This document shows positions 21,055 to 29,946 of a stretch of 64,000 nt of DNA, piece after piece. The position numbers were made by a program, and so were the translations under genes. This DNA is from Pseudoclavibacter chungangensis (lineage in GTDB: Bacteria > Actinomycetota > Actinomycetes > Actinomycetales > Microbacteriaceae): the NCBI RefSeq assembly GCF_013410545.1, contig NZ_JACCFV010000001.1, forward strand, positions 1,364,001 to 1,428,000. The letters are read 5' to 3'. Below the pieces are notes generated by a model. It had not been told where the DNA came from. It worked only from the letters and a program-made list of their open reading frames with translations, and ran no database searches. Position 1 is the stretch's first letter. Each line of letters starts with the position of its first letter.

Positions 21055-21714
21055 TCACCGCCCGACGAGGACGGGGAAGATGCCGATCATCGCCACGGTC
21101 CACACGGCGTGCACGATGATCGGCGCCGGCCACCAGCGCGTCCGATCCAGCGTCCACATCGCGACGACACCGAGGACGGCCGCCATGAGCGCGAGTGCGG
21201 GAGTGCCCGAGCACAGCGTCACGATCGCGTAGAGCACGGTCGGCACGATCCAGCGCCACCAGCCGCGCAACAGCGTCGGGAACGCGAGGCGGAAGAAGAC
21301 CTCCTCCGCCGCACCCGTCACGAACGCCACGGCGAGCAGCAGGGCGACGGGTTGCGAGGCCGCCGCGGCGAGCGGAGCAGCCACGAGCGGTGCCGTCGCG
21401 GGCCACGAGGACAGGACGAGGCCGCCGACGAGCGATGCGGTCGCGAGTGCGGCCCCCGCGAGCAGCGACGTCAGGACGCGGTGTCGAGCGGGTCGTGGCG
21501 GGCTGTCGTCCCGGTCGACCTGCCGACGGATCGCGAGGACGATGCCGCCACCCGTGAACCAGACGGCGCCGAGCAGGAGCGCCCACGCGGAGACCGCGAC
21601 GCCACCGTCGTCGGCCGCACCGAACGACAGCACGAGAATCGGACCGGCCGCGAGGAGCGCGAGCAGGACGGTCGTCCAAGCACCCACATCGCGGGTGGTC
21701 GCGGGCGCGGTCAT
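21055..21714 (-). CDS. CPBP-family intramembrane metalloprotease
   Basis: 219 aa, about seven membrane helices. The CPBP/CAAX-protease (ABI) motif 1 is clear: GAAEEVFFRLAFP with EExxxR. A later His in PIIVHAVWTV fits motif 3. Family members are intramembrane glutamic endopeptidases; the target is unknown. The ATG at 21714 is chosen because the upstream residues are polar and atypical. Confidence 0.8.
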   Translation of the reverse strand: MTAPATTRDVGAWTTVLLALLAAGPILVLSFGAADDGGVAVSAWALLLGAVWFTGGGIVLAIRRQVDRDDSPPRPARHRVLTSLLAGAALATASLVGGLVLSSWPATAPLVAAPLAAAASQPVALLLAVAFVTGAAEEVFFRLAFPTLLRGWWRWIVPTVLYAIVTLCSGTPALALMAAVLGVVAMWTLDRTRWWPAPIIVHAVWTVAMIGIFPVLVGR

Positions 21715-21874
21715 GATGGCAAGTATCGCGCACGCGCACGATCGATCCTCGAGCCGCGCTGTCGCCGTCACCTAGCACTCCCTGAGACCGGCACCCGGCA
21801 GGGGGTGCGAGGATCGGTGCGTCCGACGCCGGTGGTCTTCGACTTCCAGCGCACCGGCGACGACGGGAGTCGAC

Positions 21875-22921
21875 ATGCGCGTGCTCGTGATCGGGGCGAC
21901 CGGCTACATCGGCAGCCGGACCGTCCCCGCGCTCGTCGCGGCGGGCCACGAGGTGACCGCCGGCGCGAGGGAGCCCACAACCCTCGATCGATTCGCGTGG
22001 GGTGATCGTGTCGATCGGGTCGAGCTCGACGTGCTCGACGCGGCATCCGTCGATGCGGCCCTCGCCCGCGGCGTCGATGCGCTCGTCTACCTCGTACACG
22101 GGATGGGCGGCACCGATTTCCGCCGGACCGACCGGACGGCGGCGACGACGGTCCGGGAGGCCGTGGACGCGCACCGGGTGCCGCGGATCGTCTACGTCTC
22201 GGGGATCATCCCGCCGATCGATGAGGGCGAGCTGTCGGAGCACCTCACGTCGCGCCTCGAGGTCGAGCGCCTGCTGTCGTCGGCGTCGGCGACGGTGATC
22301 ACGCTCCGCGCGGCAATGGTGCTCGGCGCCGGGTCGACGAGTTTCGAGCTCATGGCGCAGCTCGCACAGCGACTGCCGGTGACGATCGTGCCCGATTGGA
22401 TGGATCACGAGGTCGAGCCGATCGCCGTCGTCGATCTCGTGGCCGTGGTGGCCGGCGCGCTCGAGGCCCGCAGCGGTACCGATCACTTCGACATCGGCGG
22501 CGGTGAGCGAATGCCGTACCCGGAGCTCATCGAGCGGTACACGAGGGCCGCCGGGACCCCGAGGTCGCAGATCGACGTGCCCCTGCTTCCCCAGGGCCTC
22601 GTCGCGACCGTCGCGTCGTGGCTGGCCGACGTGCCCTCGCCCACCGTCACGGGGCTCATGGAAAGCCTTCGCGAGGACATGGTCGCGAGCGAGCGACGCT
22701 GGATCGGTGAACTGGTCGCCGATACGTATCGGACGGTCTCCGTCGAGGACGCGTTCGCCCGGAGCCTCGGTCCGTCGGTGGGGCCGGCGGCCGCGGCATC
22801 GGCGGATCCCATGCGGTTGCAACCGGGGGATCACGAGTGGGCGACCGCGGTGGGTGAAGTGCCCGAGCTCGGCGGCGTCCGTGACGCATCGGGGGCGAGG
22901 AATCCGTGGGGATCCGACTGA
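21875..22921 (+). CDS. NAD(P)-binding NmrA/epimerase-like oxidoreductase
   Basis: 348 aa. A Rossmann fold opens the protein: VLVIGATGYIGSRTVPALVAAG (GxxGxxG), followed by acidic LDVLDAASVDAAL. No SDR catalytic YxxxK is evident, so it fits the atypical SDR/NmrA branch, often acting as redox sensors or on quinones and lipids. The C-terminal ~60 residues are low complexity. The ATG at 21875 lies 103 bp from the divergent lead of the previous gene; tspO follows. Confidence 0.75.
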   Translation: MRVLVIGATGYIGSRTVPALVAAGHEVTAGAREPTTLDRFAWGDRVDRVELDVLDAASVDAALARGVDALVYLVHGMGGTDFRRTDRTAATTVREAVDAHRVPRIVYVSGIIPPIDEGELSEHLTSRLEVERLLSSASATVITLRAAMVLGAGSTSFELMAQLAQRLPVTIVPDWMDHEVEPIAVVDLVAVVAGALEARSGTDHFDIGGGERMPYPELIERYTRAAGTPRSQIDVPLLPQGLVATVASWLADVPSPTVTGLMESLREDMVASERRWIGELVADTYRTVSVEDAFARSLGPSVGPAAAASADPMRLQPGDHEWATAVGEVPELGGVRDASGARNPWGSD

Positions 22922-23036
22922 TGGCGCGGGGCCGATACCGGGGCCGGTGCGAGGGCCACTCCCGGCGCCGGGGCACGCCGGACGTCGCGACGACGACCGG
23001 TGCGTGCGGCGTGGTCACCGAAGTCGGAGCACGACG

Positions 23037-23606
23037 GTGAGCGCCGACCGGAGGGCACGCAGCGTTTCGACGCCGGGCCCGGCCAGTGGGGCGACGCCGT
23101 CGGCCGGACGCCGGGTCGCGGTCGCGCTCCTGCTGGTCGTCACGGTCACCGCCGTCGCGGCTGTCGGCGCACTGAGCAATGCCCCGAACACGGACGGGTG
23201 GTACGCGTCGGTCGAGAAGGTGCCGTGGAGTCCACCGAACTGGCTGTTCGCGCCCGTCTGGACGGTGCTCTATCTGTCGATCGCGCTGACGGGGTACCTG
23301 TTGTGGCGACGCGGATTCGCGGGGCCGGGACGTCCATCGGCGATGCGACGGCAGCTCACGCTGTTCGTGAGCGCGCTCGTCCTGAACGCGCTGTGGTCGC
23401 CCGTCTTCTTCGCGGACTATCCGCTCGTCGGTGTCGCGGCGTGGTGGGGCGGGATGGCGATCATGGTGCTGCTCATCGTGAACGTCGTCGTGCTCGCGTT
23501 CGCTGCCCGCAGTGTGTCCGTCGTCGCGGCGGTGCTGCAGGTCCCGTACCTGGCGTGGCTGTGCCTGGCGGCCTCGCTCAACGCGGGCATCATCCTGCGC
23601 AACTGA
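23037..23606 (+). CDS. tspO: TspO/MBR family tryptophan-rich sensory protein
   Basis: 189 aa from GTG 23037 (the upstream open frame is antisense noise). After a ~35-residue polar N-terminus come five helices with the TspO signature WYASVEKVPWSPPNWLFAPV followed by WTVLY, and ALNALWSPVFF in helix 3. TspO proteins bind porphyrins and act in stress or tetrapyrrole responses. The long polar leader is unusual. It probably shares a transcript with the upstream NmrA-like gene (115 bp gap). Confidence 0.85.
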   Translation: MSADRRARSVSTPGPASGATPSAGRRVAVALLLVVTVTAVAAVGALSNAPNTDGWYASVEKVPWSPPNWLFAPVWTVLYLSIALTGYLLWRRGFAGPGRPSAMRRQLTLFVSALVLNALWSPVFFADYPLVGVAAWWGGMAIMVLLIVNVVVLAFAARSVSVVAAVLQVPYLAWLCLAASLNAGIILRN

Positions 23607-23914
23607 CGTCGTGGGCGCTCGCCTCCCGTACCTCATGGCGTCCGGAGCGACGTCACGCCCCGCTTGCGGTCCGCGCTCGGCTCATCGGGCCCGGCGCGGG
23701 GCCGGGCGCCCGGGAGCGGCACCCCGTCGGGTCCTCGAGATCGAGACCGGCCGGCTCGTCGTCCCGCTACGCGGCGGCTCGCCGCGCCCGACACGTGCTC
23801 AGCGCACCGCGACCGACACGTGTCCGGTACACCGGGACCGACACGCCGGGCGTGCGGCCCCGTTCCGCCATCGACGAGACGCGGCGGGAGTTCGATTTCA
23901 GCGTCCTCCGGCCG

Positions 23915-24441
23915 ATGCCGAGCGACCTCGACGACAGCACCACCCACTCACGGTCGTCGAGACCGAGTCCGCCCGCGAGGGGGAGCTCGAACGGCAGCGC
24001 GCGGCCGACGCCGAGCTCGAGGAGCTCGCGCTCGACCCCGTGCCGCACGCCGAGGTCATCACGCGGCAGGAGTTCGATCGTCGCGTGGCCGCCTCCGGTG
24101 CCGCGGATTGGTTCGAGTGGCGAACCCGCAACTGGGCAACCATGTGGGAGGGGGTGCGCACGGAGGTGCTCCTCGACCGTGGGACCGACATCGTCGTGCG
24201 TTTCGAGACGGCGGGGGACGCGTCGCGCGGCGTACTCGAGGAGCTCGTGGGTCGTGGCGTGTCCGTCGTCGGTGGCTTCGTGCACGAGGACGGGTCGAGG
24301 TTCGAGCAGTTCGGTGACGCCGACGAGTTCGAGCGGACGTTCGTGCTCGTCGAGACCGAGGAGGACATCGACGGTGAGCCTCGAACGATGCGCCGGATCG
24401 AGCTGCGCGATGCGGATGCCCCGGGCTCGGTGTCGGCCTGA
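23915..24441 (+). pseudogene. Hypothetical acidic protein, probable frameshift near 23940
   Basis: Family not recognised. Frame +1 from about 23940 to 24441 gives a protein-like acidic sequence (ESAREGELERQRAADAEL, EVITRQEFDRRVA, DWFEWRTRNWATMWEG), but no ATG/GTG/TTG opens it before GTG 24040. A good start, ATG 23915 (MPSDLDDSTTH), lies in the next frame and runs into noise at 23940; a one-base change would join the two into a ~175-aa protein. The C-terminal domain has a beta-alpha pattern around VVGGFVHEDGSRFEQFG. It is convergent with the NUDIX gene. Confidence 0.4.
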
Positions 24442-24461
24442 GACGAGCCGGACGAGTGCGG

Positions 24462-24911
24462 TCAGTCGCGCCCCGCCGCGGAGCCGCCCGGCGTGGGAGG
24501 GATGAGTCCCGCGCGTTCGAGGTGCTCGGCGAGCGCACTCGTGAGCGGCAGCGAACGGACGTCATCGACGGGGACCCAGCGCACGTCGTCCGCGTCGTCA
24601 CCCGCGAGGAGCGTGCCGCCGATCGAGGTGGCGAGGAAGTCGTGGATCTCGAACACCCGCCCGTCACCGACGGGGACCGTCGCGACCGAGAGCTCGCGGC
24701 CGATGTCGACGAGCAGCCCGGTCTCCTCGAGCGTCTCCCGCGCCGCCGCCTGCGCGAACGTCTCACCGGGTTCGACCTTGCCACCCGGTACGGACCAGCG
24801 CCCCCGTTCGGGCTCGCGGCCGCGTCGGACGAGCAGCAGCCGTCCCGTCTCGTCGAACACGACGGCACCGGCCGCCGGCACCGGTTCGCCCACGGCGGGA
24901 CGTCCGCTCAC
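24462..24911 (-). CDS. NUDIX hydrolase
   Basis: 149 aa from GTG 24911 with GGAGG upstream. The complete NUDIX box is present: [20 protein letters not shown] (G5xE7 then REUxEE), within an 8-oxo-dGTP/ADP-sugar type fold. It hydrolyses a nucleoside diphosphate linked to X; MutT-like sanitation is possible but not proven. It sits 16 bp downstream of the SDR gene and may share its transcript. Confidence 0.9.
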   Translation of the reverse strand: MSGRPAVGEPVPAAGAVVFDETGRLLLVRRGREPERGRWSVPGGKVEPGETFAQAAARETLEETGLLVDIGRELSVATVPVGDGRVFEIHDFLATSIGGTLLAGDDADDVRWVPVDDVRSLPLTSALAEHLERAGLIPPTPGGSAAGRD

Positions 24912-24927
24912 GAGTACTCCTCCACCC

Positions 24928-25755
24928 TCAGGTGCGTGCGAGCGTGGACGTCGACGCGGACACCTGATCGTCCACGGCATTGAAGCTGCCGTCGACCGTG
25001 ATGCCCCCATCGGCATCGAGGACGGCGCCGTTCACGAAACTCGCGTCCGTCGAGAGCAGGAAGGCGATCACCGAGGCGATCTCCTCCGGCTCGCCGAGTC
25101 GACGCAGGGGGGTCCGCCCGACGAGCACGGACTCGTCGAGCGCTCCGGTGCGCAGGCCCGCTCGCACCATCTCCGTCGCGATGTAGCCCGGGGCCACCGC
25201 GTTGACCCGGACGCCGCGCGGGCCCCACTCGGTCGCGAGCGTTCGGGTCAGGCCGAGGACACCGGCCTTCGCGGTCGCATACGCGAGCCGTCCCGGCAGG
25301 CCGAACGTCGAGCCCACGGAGGCGATGTTCACGATCGCCCCGCTGCCGGCGACGAGCGCGGGATATGCCGCCCTGCTGCAGAGCATGGCACCCGTCAGGT
25401 GCACATCGAGCTGTCGACGCCACTCGCCGAGGTCGACTCGTTCCGCGGGCGACTTGACGAGGATTCCGGCACCGTTGACGAGACCGGCGAGCACGCCGTG
25501 CCGGTCGGCGAGGGAGGCGAATGCCGACTCGACGGCGTCCTCGTCGCAGACGTCGACGTCGGCGAACTCGTGACCACCACTCACGGGTGACGTCGCGTCG
25601 AGCTGCGCCGCCGCGTCGCGGGCTCGAGCCCGGGGCAGATCGAGGACGCCCACGCGCACGCCCCGCTCCGCCAGCAGCCGAGCGGTTGCGAGACCGATGC
25701 CCTGGGCGGCCCCGGTGACGACCACGACCGGCGGGGTTTCCGTCATGACGCGCAT
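24928..25755 (-). CDS. Short-chain dehydrogenase/reductase
   Basis: 275 aa from ATG 25755 (GGAG upstream). Classical SDR motifs: [13 protein letters not shown] (cofactor loop), [29 protein letters not shown] with Ser-Tyr-Lys (YATAK), and [12 protein letters not shown]. It oxidises a hydroxyl group with NAD(P). The neighbouring regulators, dehydrogenases and permease suggest a sugar-acid or polyol substrate. It follows two IclR genes in the same direction. Confidence 0.88.
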   Translation of the reverse strand: MRVMTETPPVVVVTGAAQGIGLATARLLAERGVRVGVLDLPRARARDAAAQLDATSPVSGGHEFADVDVCDEDAVESAFASLADRHGVLAGLVNGAGILVKSPAERVDLGEWRRQLDVHLTGAMLCSRAAYPALVAGSGAIVNIASVGSTFGLPGRLAYATAKAGVLGLTRTLATEWGPRGVRVNAVAPGYIATEMVRAGLRTGALDESVLVGRTPLRRLGEPEEIASVIAFLLSTDASFVNGAVLDADGGITVDGSFNAVDDQVSASTSTLART

Positions 25756-25814
25756 GGTGATGCTCCTTCGCTCTGTGCCCGTCCGCGAGGTCGCGGACGG
25801 TTTCGGTTTCGGTT

Positions 25815-26558
25815 TCACGGTCGATATGCGGCGGAGATCCGTTCGCTCGCCGTTCGCAGGGCCTCGAGCGAGCGGTCGAACGCGCCCATGATCTCGTCGC
25901 GCACGCCGGCGACGGAGATCGCGCCGAGGAGGGCCCCCGTGTCGTCGCGCACGTGGACGCCGAGCGCCGCGACCCCCGGGGTGACATCGCCGTCGGAGAG
26001 GGCGTATCCCCGTTCCCTGACGAGATGCACATCGGCCCGGAGCTCGTCGTGCGTGCCCATCGTGGCGGCGGTGAGTCGTCGTGAGGGCACGGCCGCGGGT
26101 GAGGCGAGCAGCTCGGGGTCGTTGGCGACGATCACCCGTGCGGTGGCACCGGCGTACGGAGGGAGGGTGCCGCCGGGCAACAGCTCCATGAGGCCGATGC
26201 TGAGGCCCTGGAACAGCAGCAGGCACACGATCTCGTCGCCGCGTCGGACGCAGAGGTAGACGCTCTGGCCGAGCAAATCGCGCAACTCCCGGAGGATCGG
26301 TGCGGCCGCGACCACGAGTGGGTTCTGTCGGGCGGCCGTCGCAGCGAGACTCAGCATCTCGATGGCGAGTCCGACCCGTCCGTCGTCGCCAGTTCGCACG
26401 AGTCCGACGTGCTCGGCGGCGTCGACGAGACGGTAGACGCTCGAGCGGGGAACGCTCACGGATCGTGCGATGTCCGGAACGGTTCGAGGACCGTGCGCGC
26501 CGAGGAATCCGAGCAGTTCGTCCACGTTGTCGAGGACCTTGATGGATGAGGATGCCAC
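25815..26558 (-). CDS. IclR-family transcriptional regulator (first copy)
   Basis: 247 aa. An N-terminal winged helix (LGAHGPRTVPDIARSV, SVPRSSVYRLVDAAEHVGLV) and a C-terminal IclR effector domain (SVYLCVRRGDEIVCLLLFQG, GGTLPPYAGATARVIVA). The GTG at 26558 is favoured over 26564 by the spacing of GGGAG. It starts 3 bp after the second IclR stop. Such tandem IclR pairs control adjacent catabolic genes in response to a substrate. Confidence 0.87.
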   Translation of the reverse strand: MASSSIKVLDNVDELLGFLGAHGPRTVPDIARSVSVPRSSVYRLVDAAEHVGLVRTGDDGRVGLAIEMLSLAATAARQNPLVVAAAPILRELRDLLGQSVYLCVRRGDEIVCLLLFQGLSIGLMELLPGGTLPPYAGATARVIVANDPELLASPAAVPSRRLTAATMGTHDELRADVHLVRERGYALSDGDVTPGVAALGVHVRDDTGALLGAISVAGVRDEIMGAFDRSLEALRTASERISAAYRP

Positions 26559-26560
26559 GA

Positions 26561-27349
26561 TCACACTCCCGAGGTCGTGAGGTCCCGCGAGCCGCGGGTG
26601 TGTCCGAGGAGCGCACTCACACGGTCCGCCTCCTGCACGACGAGGGCGACCGTGCGGTCGTCGTCGACGATGCCGCGCGCGCGGAGTCCGCTGACGGAGA
26701 TCGCGGCGACGATCGCCCCGCGGTGATCGAATACGGGCGCCCCGACCGAACGGATGCCGGTTCCCATGCCGTCGTCGGCGACGACGTGGCCGCGCTCGCG
26801 GATCTCGGCGAGCTGCGCCAGGAGGTGCGCGCGATCCGCGCCGCCGCGCCCGCTCGCCTCGACGAACGCGGCGACGACGTCGGGATCGGCGAAGGCGAGC
26901 AGCACGCGCGGGGTCGCACCGTCGTCGAGCGGCAGCGAGCCGCCGAGGCGCAGCCGTTGGATCTGGACGTCCTGCCCGTCGACGCGCTCGATGCACGTCG
27001 CCCGGTTCTCGGTTCGGATGCAGAGGAAGGCCGTCTGTGCGGTGACGTCGTTGAGCGTGCGGAGACTCGGCAGCGCGACGGAGCGCAGTTCGAGCTGCGC
27101 TTCGAAACGGTCGCCGAGCCAGATGAACCGCGTACCGAGGCGGTACTCGCCCCGGAGCTCGCCCCGCTCCACCCAGCGGAGTGCGGTGAGGCTCGAGAGC
27201 AGTCGGTACACCGAGCTGATCGGTTCGTTGATCTCCGAGGCGAGCATCGCGGCGGTCTTTCCTTCTTCTCCTGTGGCGAGGGCTCGGACGAGCGCCTGCG
27301 CCTTGTCGAGGACATGCAGCCCGGACGTCACCTCGGATCGACGCGACAT
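26561..27349 (-). CDS. IclR-family transcriptional regulator (second copy)
   Basis: 262 aa. Winged helix LASEINEPISSVYRLLSSL and IclR effector domain TAQTAFLCIRTENRATCIE and GGSLPLDDGATPRVLLAF. It is only distantly similar to the adjacent first IclR, so the two probably sense different ligands. Upstream at 27365 lies the motif TGTGGACATCA, which is repeated in the divergent promoter at 29841 and may be its operator. Confidence 0.88.
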   Translation of the reverse strand: MSRRSEVTSGLHVLDKAQALVRALATGEEGKTAAMLASEINEPISSVYRLLSSLTALRWVERGELRGEYRLGTRFIWLGDRFEAQLELRSVALPSLRTLNDVTAQTAFLCIRTENRATCIERVDGQDVQIQRLRLGGSLPLDDGATPRVLLAFADPDVVAAFVEASGRGGADRAHLLAQLAEIRERGHVVADDGMGTGIRSVGAPVFDHRGAIVAAISVSGLRARGIVDDDRTVALVVQEADRVSALLGHTRGSRDLTTSGV

Positions 27350-27364
27350 AGGTTCCTCTCACTC

Positions 27365-27375
27365 TGTGGACATCA
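27365..27375 (+). promoter_or_regulatory. Candidate IclR operator half-site upstream of iclR gene
   Basis: TGTGGACATCA is found 16 bp upstream of the IclR start. The same 11-mer occurs in the MFS/SDR divergent promoter (29841-29851). A sharing of an 11-mer between two promoters of one cluster suggests the same regulator acts at both. Confidence 0.4.
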
Positions 27376-27401
27376 GTCGTTGCACAGTATGCGAGGACAT
27401 A

Positions 27402-27441
27402 CGCCGCTGCAATCAGCCGCTGCAGCCAGCCGCTGTAATCA
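27402..27441. repeat. Short tandem repeat downstream of the zinc dehydrogenase
   Basis: Three imperfect copies of a ~15-bp unit (GCCGCTGCAATCA, GCCGCTGCAGCCA, GCCGCTGTAATCA) lie between the IclR promoter and the end of the dehydrogenase gene. No function is apparent; the copy number may vary between strains. Confidence 0.55.
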
Positions 27442-28485
27442 GGGGGACGGTTCGAGTGCGGCCTTCACCGTGGTGCCCGAGCCGATCGCGTCGAACTCAT
27501 CCGCGAACTCGGAGAATCCGAAGCCGCGGACGAGCTCGGCGCCGAGATCCGGGTGCCGGACGAGGCTCTCGATGGCGCGTTCGTAGTCGGCGCGGAACGA
27601 GCTGTAACTGGTGACGACCTCGATCTCCTTCCGGACGAGATCGTTCATCCGGATCGAGGGTGGGGCACCGTAGAGCGCGACGACGACGAGACGTCCCTGG
27701 ACCGGGAGCGCGTTCGCGGCGTCGCCGAGCGCGGCGGCGGCGCCGGCCGCCTCGATCCACACGGACGGCACGAACCCCGGGGGGACGGCATCGCGCAGGG
27801 GGAGTCCGAGCGCCCCGGTGGGGGCGGACCGGTCGCGGACGTCGGCGGGCGTGCCGACGAGCACGACGTCGGCACCCGCGTCGCGTGCCGCGAGAGCGGC
27901 GAGGATGCCGACGGTTCCCGGGCCCGTCACGACGACCGTGTCACCCGGCCCGACGCGACCTCGGGTGACGGCCCGCGCTGCGATCGAGGCCGGTTCGGTG
28001 AGGACGGCGGTCACATCGGGGAGCCGGTCGGGCACACGAACGAGGGCGTCGGCCGCGACGACGACGGATGCGGCGGCGCCACCGTCCCTCGACAGGCCGA
28101 GGGTGCGCTTGTGCGCGCAACCGTTCGCGTAGTCCCGTGCGCAGGCGTCGCAGGCGCCGCAGCCGGTTTGCGCGATCGGGACGACGCGGTCCCCGACGGC
28201 CCACTCGGCGGGGACGTCGGGTCCTGTCCGGGCGATGACCCCGACGATCTCGTGGCCGAGGACGCGGCCGGTCGTCACCCAGTCGTATCCGTCGTCACCG
28301 CGCCAAATGTGCGCGTCCGAGCCGCAGAGTCCGCACAATCGGACGTCCAGCAGGACGTCGGTCCCGGTGACCGCGGGGACGGGCCGCTCGACCACCTCGA
28401 TCCGTCGTGCCCCCGTGGCCACGCGAGCGACGGCTCGCTGTGTGAGAACAGCCGTACCGAGCGCGTTCCCGCCGAGCGCCGCCAC
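27439..28485 (-). CDS. Zinc-dependent alcohol/sugar-alcohol dehydrogenase
   Basis: 348 aa, GTG start directly abutting the MFS stop (TGA then GTG), so coupled. Medium-chain dehydrogenase motifs: catalytic zinc ligands in CGLCGSDAH and GHEIVG, four structural-zinc cysteines in CGACDACARDYANGC, and a Rossmann loop VVVTGPGTVGILAAL. It oxidises an alcohol group with NAD(P). Co-transcription with the permease suggests it acts on the imported compound. Confidence 0.88.
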   Translation of the reverse strand: MAALGGNALGTAVLTQRAVARVATGARRIEVVERPVPAVTGTDVLLDVRLCGLCGSDAHIWRGDDGYDWVTTGRVLGHEIVGVIARTGPDVPAEWAVGDRVVPIAQTGCGACDACARDYANGCAHKRTLGLSRDGGAAASVVVAADALVRVPDRLPDVTAVLTEPASIAARAVTRGRVGPGDTVVVTGPGTVGILAALAARDAGADVVLVGTPADVRDRSAPTGALGLPLRDAVPPGFVPSVWIEAAGAAAALGDAANALPVQGRLVVVALYGAPPSIRMNDLVRKEIEVVTSYSSFRADYERAIESLVRHPDLGAELVRGFGFSEFADEFDAIGSGTTVKAALEPSP

Positions 28486-29796
28486 TCAGACCACCTCCGA
28501 GAGCGGCACCCCGGTGTTCCGCCGCCAGGTCAGCACGATCGCCGACGCGACGAGTGCGAGGACGATGACGTAGACGTTGAACACCCACCCGAGGCCGATG
28601 CCGTAGAGCCACGTGCTCAGGTACGAGGCCGTCCCACCGAACAGTGCCACGCCGAGCGAGATCGAGACCCCGAACACGCGAGTTCGGTAGCGATTGGGGA
28701 TCTGCTCGGAGATCGCGGCCGGTTTCGATCCCGTGATACATCCGACGAGCAGGAGTCCGATGCCCTGGGCGACGAGCAGCGTCCATGGCTCGGTCGTGAT
28801 GAGGCCCCACAGGGGGAAGACCGTCACGGCGATACCGACGAGCGACACGAGGACGAGCGCGCGGCGACCGAAGATGTCGGAGAGGTGGCCGAGTAGCGGC
28901 AGCGCCAGGACGTAGACCACCTGCGCGATCGCGCTCATCATGAAGGCATCGGCCGGGTGCATGCCCACGATGCCGATCGCGTAGACGGCCGCCGACGTGA
29001 CCCACGTGTAGTACGTGACGGTGGCGCCCGCCTCGACGAAGAAGAGTCGGATCCCCTCGACGACGATCTTGCGGGAACTCCATGTCGCCTGCGTGACCGT
29101 CGAGGCCTCGGGGTCGTCCGTCGTGGCGTGGTCGGCCGACTCGACCATGCCGCGCCGGAGGAAGAGGGCGACGACCGCGAGGGCGCCACCGATGAGGAAC
29201 GGGACGCGCCAGCCCCACTCGTTCATCGCGTCCGTATCGAGCGCCGCCGTGAGCGCGGCCAGGAATCCCGTGGCGATGAGCGAGCCCGTCCCGACGGCGA
29301 CGAACACGGCGCTCGACCACAGGCCCCGCCGGCGCGGCGGCGCGATCTCGGCGATGTATGCGTATGACGTCGTCGATTCGCCACCGTGCGCGAACCCCTG
29401 GATGAGGCGGGCGACGAGCAGCAGCAGCGAAGCGAGCGGACCGATCGCCTCGAACGACGGCGTCAGGCCGATCACGACGCTCCCTGCGGCCATGAGCAGC
29501 ATAGTCGTGATCAGCACCGCGCGCCGTCCGCGCCGGTCGGCTATGCGTCCGAAGACGATGCCTCCGAGCGGGCGGGCGAGGAACCCGATCGCGAAGACCG
29601 CGAGGGTCTGCAAGAGCGCGGACAGCGGATCACCGGACTCGAACAGGGCGGCGGCTATGTACACCGATGCGACGGTGTAGACGGTCCAGTCGTACCACTC
29701 GAGGGTGTTCCCGACGCTCATCGCGAGCAGCGACTTGCGCTGGAGTCGCTTGTCGACGTCGGCCACGTGTGGGGCCTCGGTGCGTGCAGTCGTCAT
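28486..29796 (-). CDS. MFS permease, metabolite:H+ symporter (MHS) type
   Basis: 436 aa, about 12 helices. MHS-family signature SVGNTLEWYDWTVYT near helix 1, then RPLGGIVFGRIADRRGRR in the helix 2-3 loop, and LIQGFAHGGESTTSY. MHS transporters take up carboxylates, sugar acids and related compounds with protons. The ATG at 29796 follows GAAGGAAG. It is the first gene of the leftward operon controlled from the 29.8-kb divergent promoter. Confidence 0.88.
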   Translation of the reverse strand: MTTARTEAPHVADVDKRLQRKSLLAMSVGNTLEWYDWTVYTVASVYIAAALFESGDPLSALLQTLAVFAIGFLARPLGGIVFGRIADRRGRRAVLITTMLLMAAGSVVIGLTPSFEAIGPLASLLLLVARLIQGFAHGGESTTSYAYIAEIAPPRRRGLWSSAVFVAVGTGSLIATGFLAALTAALDTDAMNEWGWRVPFLIGGALAVVALFLRRGMVESADHATTDDPEASTVTQATWSSRKIVVEGIRLFFVEAGATVTYYTWVTSAAVYAIGIVGMHPADAFMMSAIAQVVYVLALPLLGHLSDIFGRRALVLVSLVGIAVTVFPLWGLITTEPWTLLVAQGIGLLLVGCITGSKPAAISEQIPNRYRTRVFGVSISLGVALFGGTASYLSTWLYGIGLGWVFNVYVIVLALVASAIVLTWRRNTGVPLSEVV

Positions 29797-29819
29797 TGAC
29801 TTCCTTCTCTCGTCGTGCC

Positions 29820-29850
29820 GATGTCCAGTTATTATCACTATGTGGACATC
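29820..29850. promoter_or_regulatory. Palindromic operator overlapping divergent promoter
   Basis: GATGTCCA (29820) and TGGACATC (29843) form a perfect 8-bp inverted repeat with a 15-bp spacer. The spacer contains GATAAT on the minus strand, a good -10 element for the MFS gene. A bound repressor would block that promoter. IclR proteins encoded nearby are the likely binders; this is inferred from position and symmetry. Confidence 0.55.
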
Positions 29851-29946
29851 ATGTCTGCATGTTGGTAATGTACATGTGTCGACGTGAAACACCTAGCGCC
29901 GATTTCGTGGGTCCGCCCGAAGCAGAACAACAACGGAGTGTTGGGT

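Noticed and set aside
23750..23850. Three CCGACACG repeats as a regulatory array
   Set aside because: Short, irregularly spaced and rich in CG dinucleotides; expected by chance at this GC content.
24040..24441. RraB-type RNase E inhibitor
   Set aside because: The acidic alpha-beta pattern is only superficially similar; no family motif could be matched.
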